This document shows, one piece after another, positions 57,269-64,000 of a stretch of 64,000 nt of DNA (the stretch's first letter is position 1; every line of letters starts with the position of its first letter). The notes under the pieces are model-generated. The model made no database searches. It was given only the letters and a program-made list of their open reading frames with translations, and was not told the DNA's origin. A program made the position numbers and the translations under genes. The stretch is taken from NCBI GenBank assembly GCA_016871755.1, contig VHCJ01000003.1:1-64000 (forward strand). The letters run 5' to 3'. The stretch comes from Verrucomicrobiota bacterium (GTDB taxonomy: Bacteria > Verrucomicrobiota > Verrucomicrobiia > Opitutales > Opitutaceae).

Positions 57269-58228
57269 ATGCGCATGAACTCACGCCGTCTTGTCTGGGC
57301 TCTCCTCGCCGGAGTCATCGCCGTGGGGGCGGAGGCTGCCCCGGCGGTGCGGAAGTTGGTGATGATCGCGGGACCGGTGAGTCACCCGCCTCTGATGCAC
57401 GAGTTCCGTGCGGGATCGATCCTGCTGCAGAAGCGACTCGCGCAGGTGCCCGGCCTGCAGACCGTGTTGGTGACGAATGGCTGGCCGACGCGGGTCGTGA
57501 ACGGCGAGCGGGTTGATGATCCCTCGGTCTTCGACGGCGCGGATGCGATCTTCATCTATTCGGACGGCGGGGCCCGGCATCCTGCGCTGCAGGGAGAGCG
57601 CCGGGAGTTGTTGCGCGGGATGATGGCGCGCGGCGTCAGTCTGGGATGCGCCCATTACGCGGTGGAGGTGCCCGCCGGGGCGGGTGGGGCGGAGTGGAAG
57701 GCGTGGATCGGCGGTTATTATGAGACCCATTTTTCCTGCAATCCGATCTGGGAGGCGGAATTCCGCGAACTCCCCGTGCATCCAATCACCCGCGGCGTGC
57801 AGCCCTTCCGGACGCGCGATGAGTGGTATTTCAACATGCGTTTCCGGGACAACAAGGAAGGCGTGAAGGACATCCTCGTGGCGACGCCCTCGGATGCGGT
57901 GCGCGACGGCCCGTACGTCAGTCCGAAGGGACCGTACCCGCACATTCAGGCGGCGAAAGGCCGGCCCGAGACGACCCTCTGGGCGGTGGAGCGGCCTGAC
58001 GGCGGCCGCGGTCTCGGTTTCACTGGCGGGCACTTCCACCTGAACTGGCAGAACGACGACCAGCGCCGACTGATTCTGAACGCCCTCGTTTGGCTCGCGA
58101 AGCTCGAGGTTCCTGCCGGTGGAGTGGACTCGGCGCCGGTCAGTGATGTCGAGATTCACGAGAACCTCGACGAGAAGCCGCCCCGTCCCGCCCCGGCGAG
58201 CACGGCTGCGCCGTCCCGCGCGCCGTAG
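57269..58228 (+). CDS. Exported ThuA-like trehalose utilization domain protein
   Basis: The 319-residue protein has a signal peptide (RLVWALLAGVIAVGAEAAPA), then a ThuA-type class I glutamine amidotransferase-like fold with LVMIAGPVSHPPLMHEFRAG, FDGADAIFIYSDGGARHPAL, SLGCAHYAVEVP and GGYYETHFSCNP. Near the C-terminus are FTGGHFHLNWQNDDQRRLIL and an extra Pro-rich tail. ThuA proteins act in ketotrehalose or other sugar metabolism. It is divergent from the Gfo/Idh gene, with TTGACG and TTGACA elements between them. An upstream start at 57245 is possible. Confidence 0.83.
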   Translation: MRMNSRRLVWALLAGVIAVGAEAAPAVRKLVMIAGPVSHPPLMHEFRAGSILLQKRLAQVPGLQTVLVTNGWPTRVVNGERVDDPSVFDGADAIFIYSDGGARHPALQGERRELLRGMMARGVSLGCAHYAVEVPAGAGGAEWKAWIGGYYETHFSCNPIWEAEFRELPVHPITRGVQPFRTRDEWYFNMRFRDNKEGVKDILVATPSDAVRDGPYVSPKGPYPHIQAAKGRPETTLWAVERPDGGRGLGFTGGHFHLNWQNDDQRRLILNALVWLAKLEVPAGGVDSAPVSDVEIHENLDEKPPRPAPASTAAPSRAP

Positions 58229-58397
58229 CGATCAAGCCGATCCTTATCCCCCGTTGGTTGCCGACCGTGTCGTCCGCGAGGCCGTCCGAAGGACGCCGGA
58301 ACGCGTGACCACGACGCTCCTCGTTCCTCGGCGTTGGTGAACCCCGCGTGCGCAAAAGTGAGCGCGCGCTGCCTCTGCGCCCCGCCCAACGGGTGAT

Positions 58398-58409
58398 TTT
58401 TGCGCAAAA
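58398..58409. promoter_or_regulatory. Perfect 12-base palindrome TTTTGCGCAAAA
   Basis: TTTTGCGCAAAA is a perfect palindrome in a 263-base gap after the ThuA gene. TGCGCAAAA also occurs at 58349-58357, and TTTGCGCAAAA lies within the carbonic anhydrase gene near 59043. An operator is possible, but no regulator is tied to it. Confidence 0.3.
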
Positions 58410-58491
58410 TCGGACCCGACAAGTCGTTTGGCGCAGGAATCGCTGCAGCGATGGCGTGAGCCGTACGCACCTGTCCTCGCCGCTCGTCGCC

Positions 58492-58686
58492 ATGCCGATC
58501 CGGATCGGCCTCACCTGCTGGCTGTGGGAGTGGCGACGGAGCCGCGGGCTGGAGCGACTGGCGGAGCGCTGGGGGGTGACGCTGCGCTTGGAGCAACGAC
58601 GTCGCGGGCTTTTGCGGCTGATTGAAGGGGAGGTTTCGGGTCCGAACGTGGACCGCTTCCTGACGGAGTTCGCGCGGCACGGCTGA
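58492..58686 (+). CDS. Small hypothetical protein
   Basis: The 64-residue product starts MPIRIGLTCWLWEWRRSRGL and ends with SGPNVDRFLTEFARHG. It is basic (many Arg), has two early Trp residues, and has no clear signal. I do not recognise a family. It lies between the ThuA and carbonic anhydrase genes, and the frame is open for 48 codons further upstream. Coding potential is moderate; it could be spurious in a GC-rich region. Confidence 0.35.
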   Translation: MPIRIGLTCWLWEWRRSRGLERLAERWGVTLRLEQRRRGLLRLIEGEVSGPNVDRFLTEFARHG

Positions 58687-59021
58687 ACCGCCTGAAGGTG
58701 CTCGAGCCCGCTGAGGCGGGTTGGCTCTCGCGTGGCTGGGCGGATGTCCGCCCACGTTCGGACACGGGTGCCCTTCGCGTCCGCCCCGCGGACGGGCAGG
58801 AGAGATGGTCGCCTTTCCCTCGGGCGATTCCCGTTTCGTCGGCGACGCCGCCCGGACTGCGGAGCGGTGCTTTCCGCCTGCCTTTGCTGCCGCCTGGCAC
58901 GTACGGCTCCGACTCGTCCCACGACGCATCTTTACCTGATGCCCTCGCTACCGCTTCCCGTTCGCGGGGTTGGATTTGCGGTGGACAACGCGGCGGGTGC
59001 GGCGACCATCGGCGGTTGGTG
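58687..59021. other. 335-base leader region before carbonic anhydrase with several hairpins
   Basis: No convincing gene is found here. Three stem structures lie close together: AGCCCGC/GCGGGTT near 58704-58722, GGCGGA-TG-TCCGCC near 58740-58753, and CGTCCGC-CCC-GCGGACG at 58778-58794. They could fold in the mRNA leader of the carbonic anhydrase gene or end transcription of the small gene upstream. No known riboswitch pattern is apparent. Confidence 0.4.
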
Positions 59022-59693
59022 ATGAAGGCACTCGACCATCTCTTTGCGCAAAACCGGGTTTGGGCGGACGGCATCCGGGCCAAGGATCCGGATTTCTTCA
59101 GGAAACTCTCGCGGCAGCAGAGTCCGGAGTACCTGTGGATTGGTTGCTCGGACAGCCGGGTTCCGGCCAACGAAATCGTGAACCTCCTTCCCGGCGAGCT
59201 GTTCGTGCACCGGAACATTGCGAACGTCGTGGTTCATACGGATCTCAACTGTCTCTCCGTCATGCAGTTCGCGGTGGATGTCCTCAAGGTGAAGCACATC
59301 ATTGTGTGCGGTCACTACGGGTGCTCGGGCGTGCGGGCGGCGTTGCGGTGCGATCGAATCGGGTTGGCGGACAACTGGCTCCGGCACATCCAGGACGTGG
59401 GGGATAAACATCGGGAGTGCCTGCATGCGGTGGCGGGCGACTCACCGCGCACCAACCGGCTGTGCGAACTCAACGTCATCGAGCAGGTCGGCAACGTGTG
59501 CCAGACCACGATCGTGCGCGATGCCTGGCTGCGCGGTCAGGAACTCACGGTGCACGGGTGGATTTACGGCCTGAAGGACGGTCTGATCCGCAACCTCGGG
59601 CTTTCGGTGTCGCGCCGCGAGGAGTTTGATCCCCAGTACCGGGCGGCGCTGGAGACGGTGGCGTCCGGGGAGCCGTTTAGCGCGCCGGTTTGA
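59022..59693 (+). CDS. can: Beta-class carbonic anhydrase
   Basis: The 223-residue enzyme converts CO2 and bicarbonate. The zinc ligands are Cys42 in CSDSRVPANEI, His98 and Cys101 in CGHYGCSGVRAAL, and Asp44-Arg46 form the catalytic dyad. Length and sequence (KALDHLFAQNRVWADGI start) match the Can type of Gram-negative bacteria. The ATG at 59022 fits this start. It leads a locus with a LysR regulator and the DabB-DabA inorganic carbon transporter, so its job may be CO2 supply; it ends by overlapping the LysR gene by 17 bases. Confidence 0.95.
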   Translation: MKALDHLFAQNRVWADGIRAKDPDFFRKLSRQQSPEYLWIGCSDSRVPANEIVNLLPGELFVHRNIANVVVHTDLNCLSVMQFAVDVLKVKHIIVCGHYGCSGVRAALRCDRIGLADNWLRHIQDVGDKHRECLHAVAGDSPRTNRLCELNVIEQVGNVCQTTIVRDAWLRGQELTVHGWIYGLKDGLIRNLGLSVSRREEFDPQYRAALETVASGEPFSAPV

Positions 59694-60594
59694 CCGCTGG
59701 CTTGGGCAGTGAGTCCGGCCGCATGCGTTCCACCAGTTCGGCCACGAGCGGATTGGGAAAGCGGCGGCTTGGGGTGATGGCGTAGAATGTCTCCCGGAGC
59801 TGCGGCAGTCGGTGGGTTTCGACGAGGGTTCCCGCTTCGATTTCGTCGCGCACGACCACGGGGGGGACGAGTGCAAGACCCTCGCCCTCGCGGGCGAGCA
59901 GGCGCAGGGTCGCCATGTCGTCGACCTCGGCGATGATGCGGGGCCGGATCCCGGCGGCGGCGAGGAGCAGATCGAAGCCGCCGCGGGTGTTGCTTTCCTC
60001 GCTTGGGAGGATGAGCGGCACGCTGGCGAAGTCCTCCGGGAAGCGGCGGCGCGGCCGGCGCCACGCCGGGGCCCCGACGAGGCTGACGGGGAGTTCGGCG
60101 AGCCGGTGGCTGTGCCACGGAGTTTCGGCGTCGCGGCGCGCCGGCTGATTGGAGAGGACGAGGTCAACCTGGTGGGCGTGGAGCAGGACGAGGAGTTCGC
60201 GCAGCCCGCCGGAGCGCAGCACCACGCCGACGCCGGCGCGGTGGAGGGCCGGCCGGATGAATTCGAGCAGGAAGTTCCGGGACAGCGTGGCGACCGCGCC
60301 CGCGCGCAGAAACTGGCGGTCCGCGCGGGGGCGGTGGGTGAGCACGTCGACCAACTCGTCCCCGGCGCGGGTGATGGTCTCCGCGTACTCCAGCGCGAGC
60401 CGCCCCGCCTCCGTGAGCGTCCATCCGCCGCGGCTGCGCTCAAAGAGCGCATGCCCGAGGCTCTGCTCCAGCTGGCGCAGTTGCACGCTCAGGGCCGGGA
60501 CGGACAAGTTGAGGCGCGCGGCGGCCCGGGTGAGGCTCAGTTCCTGGGCGGCGACCCGGAAGTAACGCAGGTGGTGCAGGTTGAGGAAGGCCAT
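59677..60594 (-). CDS. LysR-type regulator of the DAB carbon locus (CbbR-like)
   Basis: The 305-residue protein has the N-terminal helix-turn-helix FRVAAQELSLTRAAARLNLS and VQLRQLEQSLGHALFERSRG, followed by a full effector-binding domain (residues about 90-300). It is divergent from dabB with a 79-base intergenic region that carries a LysR-type dyad. This layout usually means control of the divergent operon and of itself. The effector is unknown; carbon-metabolism regulators of this type respond to metabolites such as 2-phosphoglycolate. Confidence 0.88.
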   Translation of the reverse strand: MAFLNLHHLRYFRVAAQELSLTRAAARLNLSVPALSVQLRQLEQSLGHALFERSRGGWTLTEAGRLALEYAETITRAGDELVDVLTHRPRADRQFLRAGAVATLSRNFLLEFIRPALHRAGVGVVLRSGGLRELLVLLHAHQVDLVLSNQPARRDAETPWHSHRLAELPVSLVGAPAWRRPRRRFPEDFASVPLILPSEESNTRGGFDLLLAAAGIRPRIIAEVDDMATLRLLAREGEGLALVPPVVVRDEIEAGTLVETHRLPQLRETFYAITPSRRFPNPLVAELVERMRPDSLPKPAVKPAR

Positions 60595-60600
60595 GGCGAC

Positions 60601-60617
60601 GTTAGATAAAAGCTAAC
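60601..60617. promoter_or_regulatory. LysR-type dyad between lysR and dabB
   Basis: GTTAG at 60601-60605 and CTAAC at 60613-60617 form a perfect inverted repeat with a seven-base spacer; the inner bases give the LysR T-N11-A pattern. It lies seven bases above the lysR start codon. On the plus strand a TATAAA at 60634-60639 is 17 bases beyond a GCTAAC hexamer (60612-60617), so the dyad could control a dabB promoter and repress lysR. A weaker dyad, GGTTA-TAAA-TGACC, follows at 60631-60644. Confidence 0.5.
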
Positions 60618-60673
60618 GAACGATTGCAAAGGTTATAAATGACCAAAGCCGCAGGACCCGCTAGAATCCGGGA

Positions 60674-62221
60674 GTGACTGCGTTTTTGATTCTGTCCCTC
60701 CTCTGCACACTGCTGGCCCCCCTCGTGGCGGGGATTGGCCTTGGTTTCCGCCGTTCGGCGCGGGGTGCCGGCGCGCTGGCGACAGCGGCGGCCGGGCTGT
60801 CTCTGCTCGGGGCGCTGCTGGCGGGCGGGGGTCTTGCTGCAGGCGGCGCGGAGACGCTGCGCTGGGCGCCGTGGGGTGGGGGAGACCGCTTCGCGTTCGC
60901 GCTCCGCCTCGATCTGGTCTCGGTCGTGATGGCGATCCTCGTGGCGCTGGTCGGCGCGGTGGTGGTGCGGTTCTCGCGGGCGTACCTCGCGGGTGACGCG
61001 GGTGAGCGGCGCTTCTTTTCCGGAATCAGTCTCACGCTGGCGGCGGTGCTGCTGCTGGTGCTGTCCGGCAACCTCTTGGTCCTGCTGGCGGGGTGGATTC
61101 TCACCAGCCTTTGGCTGCACCGGTTGCTGCTGCACGATCCCTCGCGGCCGGGGGCGCGGTTCGCGGCGCGGCTCAAGTTCGTGTTCAGCCGCCTTGCCGA
61201 TGGCGCGCTGGCGGCGGGCCTCGTCATCGTGTACCGCCATCATGGCACGATGGACCTTGAGGCGCTCCTCCGGGCGGCGGAGGCGGGTCGCGCCGGCGGC
61301 ATGGTGGCGGCGGGCTGGTGCTTCGCGGCGGCGGCGGCGCTCAAGTCGGCGCAGTTCCCGTTCCACACCTGGCTTCCCGAGACCATGGAAACGCCTACGC
61401 CGGTCTCGGCGCTGATGCATGCGGGCATCATCAACGCGGGCGGTTTCCTCCTCGTGCGCCTCGCCCCCCTGATGGCGCAGGCTCCCGGCGCACTCGCGGC
61501 GCTGGCGGTGGTCGGGGCGCTCACGGCCGGTTTTGGTTCGATCGTGATGTTGACGCAGCCGACGGTGAAGCGGGCGCTGGCGTTTTCGACCATCGCGCAG
61601 ATGGGGTTCATGATGCTGCAATGCGGGTTGGGGGCCTTCGGACTCGCGCTGGTCCATCTCGTGACGCATTCGCTGTACAAGGCTCATGCCTTCCTGACCG
61701 CGGGATCATCGGTGGGTGCGGTGCCGCGGGCGGCGGTGCCCCTGCGGACGCCCGCCTTGATCTGGGGCCTGCTGCTGGGCGGCGCGCTGGCCGCAACGGG
61801 GGCGGCGTTTCTCTCCGTGGTGCTGCCGCGGGTGTCGCCCTACCTGGGCATCCTTTCGTTCATCCTCGCGCTGGCGCTGGCCTACGGGCTCGCCCGCGGA
61901 TGGTCGGCGGCCCGCGGGGCGATGGAGCGCGGCCGGGTCTTCGGGGCGGCGCTCGGCATCCTGCTTGCGGCGTTCACGCTGCATGCGTGGGCGGGAGGGG
62001 TCTTCGTCCTGACCATCGTGCCGCCGCCGCCCGCGGTGGTCGCGGTCGTGGCCGTCCTGTTCACGGCGCTCTTCCTGTTCCAAGCCCTGCTTTCGCGGGC
62101 CGGCCGGAGCGCGGCCGGTCGCTGGTTGTACGTCCACGCCGCCAGCGGGTTCTACGTCGGCACCTGGGTGCAGCGCGCCCTTGGGCGTCTCTGGCCGCAC
62201 CACCCGGTCGTATCGACCTGA
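60674..62221 (+). CDS. dabB: DabB, NuoL-like membrane subunit of inorganic carbon transporter
   Basis: The 515-residue protein has about 13-14 membrane helices of the proton-conducting antiporter family. KSAQFPFHTWLPETMETPTP carries the conserved Lys and Glu of NuoL-like proteins, and LVHLVTHSLYKAHAFL is a second signature. It starts with GTG at 60674. Next to DabA it forms the DAB complex that couples a cation gradient to CO2 hydration. It is divergent from a LysR gene and 42 bases before dabA. Confidence 0.92.
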   Translation: MTAFLILSLLCTLLAPLVAGIGLGFRRSARGAGALATAAAGLSLLGALLAGGGLAAGGAETLRWAPWGGGDRFAFALRLDLVSVVMAILVALVGAVVVRFSRAYLAGDAGERRFFSGISLTLAAVLLLVLSGNLLVLLAGWILTSLWLHRLLLHDPSRPGARFAARLKFVFSRLADGALAAGLVIVYRHHGTMDLEALLRAAEAGRAGGMVAAGWCFAAAAALKSAQFPFHTWLPETMETPTPVSALMHAGIINAGGFLLVRLAPLMAQAPGALAALAVVGALTAGFGSIVMLTQPTVKRALAFSTIAQMGFMMLQCGLGAFGLALVHLVTHSLYKAHAFLTAGSSVGAVPRAAVPLRTPALIWGLLLGGALAATGAAFLSVVLPRVSPYLGILSFILALALAYGLARGWSAARGAMERGRVFGAALGILLAAFTLHAWAGGVFVLTIVPPPPAVVAVVAVLFTALFLFQALLSRAGRSAAGRWLYVHAASGFYVGTWVQRALGRLWPHHPVVST

Positions 62222-62263
62222 CGCGGCTGTCCGCCTCGATCCCACGTTCGACTTTCCGTTTCC

Positions 62264-64000
62264 ATGAGCCTTCCCGCTTCGCCCGTCGCCTCACCGGCGG
62301 CCCCGCGTCTCAGCCCCGCGCTCGCGGCCTCCGTGTCGGAGGCCCTCTCCCGGATCGCGCCGCTGTGGCCGCTTCGCCACTGGGTCGCGGTCAACCCGTT
62401 CGTCGGCCTCGTCGATCGCCCGTTCGAGGAGGCGTGTGCCCTGCTCCAGCGGACGACCGGGGCCGCGCCGCTGCAGTCGCCGGCGGCGTACCTCGACGCG
62501 TTCCGTCGGGGCGAAATCGAGGGCGAGGACCTCGCGGCGGTGGCGGATGCCGCGTGGACGGTTGAGCGCCTGCTGGCGGCGCTCACCGAGGCGGATGCCG
62601 GCGTGGAAGCGTGGCCAGTGGCCACGGTGGCGGACCTGCTTGATCGCCGGGAAGCGCGGGCCCATTGGCAGACCTTCGTGGTGGGCGAGATCTCGCGTCT
62701 GGCGGCGTCCGTCTTCGACGAGAACCAGCTCACGTGGCGTTCGCCCTGGGCGGAGCTGGGCCTGTTCAAGGCGTGGCGCGAGACGGCGCGCCGCGACTGC
62801 ACCGCGGCAGCGTTCGGACTCCGCGGCTTTCGTCGCGTGGTGGCGGCCCTGCCGCACGAGGCGGATGACGTCATTGCGGCGGTGGTGGAGCGGATCGCCC
62901 CGCCCTCGGTCGATCTGGCGGACCTCCTGCACCGCGAGTTCGTGACCGTCTCAGGCTGGGCGGGCTATCTGCAGTACTTGGTCCGCGAGGATGCGATGCG
63001 TGGACGAGCGAACTCGGCGTTGCGGGAGTTGCTCGCGGTCCGGCTGGCGTACGACCAGGCGTTGCACGCGGCGTTCGTGGAGGGGCGTCCGGTCGAGCGC
63101 GACTGGCGCGCGCAGCGGGAGCCGGGTGGGGCAGTGGTGGCGCTGGGTGCTCTGGTGCGGTGGCAGGCGGCTTACGAAAACGGGTACCGGCGCCGACTGG
63201 CGAGGGCGGTGGCGGCGCAGCCTGCGTCCGCGCCGGTCGCGCGGCCTGCGGTGCAGGCCGTGTTCTGCATCGATGTCCGCTCGGAAGTCTTTCGAAGGGC
63301 GCTGGAGGCGGAGCTTCCGGGCGTGCAGACGGTCGGCTTTGCCGGTTTCTTTGGCTTCCCGGTTTCGCACGCCTTGCCGACGAAGCCGGGTGCGGCCTCG
63401 CGCTGCCCGGTGCTGCTGGTGCCGCCGGTCGTGAGCGAGGAGGCGCTTTCCGGCGAGGAGTTGGACGCGTGGGCCGAGCGCGCCCGGGAGTCGGGCGCAT
63501 GGAAGGCGTTTCAGAATTCCGCGGTCTCGTGCTTCACCTTCGTCGAGGCCGGCGGCCTCGCCTCGGCGCCCCCGCTGGTCCGCGCGGGCTCGCGGGAGGT
63601 TCCGCGATGCGAGGCAGCCGCCCCCCGGCTGAGCGGCCTGTCGGCGAGCGCGCGCGCGGACCTGGCCGCGGGTGCACTCCGGGGGATGGGTCTGACGCAG
63701 ATGCTGGGTCGGGTGGTCCTCCTCTGCGGCCACGGCAGCCAGAGCGCGAACAACCCCTACGCCTCGGCGCTCGACTGCGGGGCGTGCGGAGGGCACGCGG
63801 GTGATGTGAATGCCCGCTTGGCGGCGGCGACCCTGAACGACCCGGCGGTGCGGGCTGAACTGTCGCGGCGCGGACTGACGATCCCGGAGGACACCCTGTT
63901 TCTCGCGGGCCTGCATCAGACGACGTCGGATGACGTGCAGCTCTTCGATCGGGATCGCGTTCCGGCGAGCCATCGCGACGACGTGGCCCGGCTGGAGGCG
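62264..64000 (+). CDS. dabA: DabA (DUF2309), partial, carbonic anhydrase-like subunit
   Basis: The first 579 residues are seen; the gene runs off the window. DabA works in the cytoplasm as a carbonic-anhydrase-like partner of DabB. The zinc site is formed by Cys335 and Asp337 in VFCIDVRSEVF, His490 in LCGHGSQSANNPYASALDCG, and Cys505. The 15-residue step from His to Cys and the Cys-X-Asp pattern match the site known in Halothiobacillus. Early WPLRHWVAVNPFVGLVDRPF is also typical of DUF2309. It follows dabB by 42 bases. Confidence 0.94.
   Translation, partial: MSLPASPVASPAAPRLSPALAASVSEALSRIAPLWPLRHWVAVNPFVGLVDRPFEEACALLQRTTGAAPLQSPAAYLDAFRRGEIEGEDLAAVADAAWTVERLLAALTEADAGVEAWPVATVADLLDRREARAHWQTFVVGEISRLAASVFDENQLTWRSPWAELGLFKAWRETARRDCTAAAFGLRGFRRVVAALPHEADDVIAAVVERIAPPSVDLADLLHREFVTVSGWAGYLQYLVREDAMRGRANSALRELLAVRLAYDQALHAAFVEGRPVERDWRAQREPGGAVVALGALVRWQAAYENGYRRRLARAVAAQPASAPVARPAVQAVFCIDVRSEVFRRALEAELPGVQTVGFAGFFGFPVSHALPTKPGAASRCPVLLVPPVVSEEALSGEELDAWAERARESGAWKAFQNSAVSCFTFVEAGGLASAPPLVRAGSREVPRCEAAAPRLSGLSASARADLAAGALRGMGLTQMLGRVVLLCGHGSQSANNPYASALDCGACGGHAGDVNARLAAATLNDPAVRAELSRRGLTIPEDTLFLAGLHQTTSDDVQLFDRDRVPASHRDDVARLEA

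Noticed and set aside
58698-59021. N-terminal extension of the carbonic anhydrase
   Set aside because: The 108 extra residues do not resemble any part of beta-carbonic anhydrases; the family start is at 59022.

Overview
The window is a high-GC chromosomal segment with dense coding and reads as a member of the Verrucomicrobiota, most likely Opitutales/Opitutaceae. The evidence is a type II secretion locus beside mreBCD-mrdA, large secreted Ig-domain proteins with a C-terminal repeat that I associate with that group, a ThuA / Gfo-Idh / HEAT-repeat / sodium-symporter neighbourhood, and a DUF3570-ApbE-thioredoxin-DUF4266 set. The taxonomic call is inference from gene content; there is no rRNA here. 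There are no intact transposases, prophage genes or CRISPR arrays.

Left part (1-13.2 kb): a decayed fragment of an ExeA-like ATPase beside a REP-like hairpin, then an FtsB/DivIC-like division protein, a UDP-sugar pyrophosphorylase, a phosphohexomutase, two menaquinone genes (menC, menE) with a facing DHNA-CoA thioesterase, polX, and the cell-shape operon mreB-mreC-mreD-mrdA on the minus strand.

Type II secretion region (13.4-31 kb): the pseudopilin and assembly genes gspG-H-I-J-K-L-M run on the plus strand. A second block, gspD-E-F, runs toward them on the minus strand. Between these arms lies a seven-kb set of exported or envelope proteins: a DUF3570 barrel-like protein, ApbE, a TlpA-like thioredoxin, a DUF4266 lipoprotein, an Ig-domain protein and a cyclophilin/Ig protein. 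I regard this as the most interesting part of the window. ApbE normally attaches FMN to threonine, but this copy lacks the usual metal-binding Asp. The downstream Ig protein carries an AGATQLS segment resembling an ApbE target site. Together they suggest an extracytoplasmic flavin/thiol system located with a secretion machine.

Middle (31-51.5 kb): housekeeping genes aroC, a degenerate P-loop protein, sua5/tsaC, a KDPG aldolase, tRNA-Leu(CAG), mobA, a DUF6194 protein, a LysR fragment, a sulfite-oxidase-fold oxidoreductase, the large helicase hrpA, a pit-DUF47 phosphate transport pair, a class IV aminotransferase, an rsmB-like methyltransferase, a second methyltransferase, dnaE and rpsU with a clear terminator.

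Right part (51.6-64 kb): a sodium/solute symporter with a tiny coupled membrane protein, a HEAT-repeat/discoidin exported protein, a Tat-exported Gfo/Idh oxidoreductase and a ThuA protein, probably a carbohydrate-use module. The end is an inorganic carbon acquisition locus: beta-carbonic anhydrase, a LysR regulator, and dabB-dabA (dabA runs off the window), with a LysR-type dyad in the divergent promoter.
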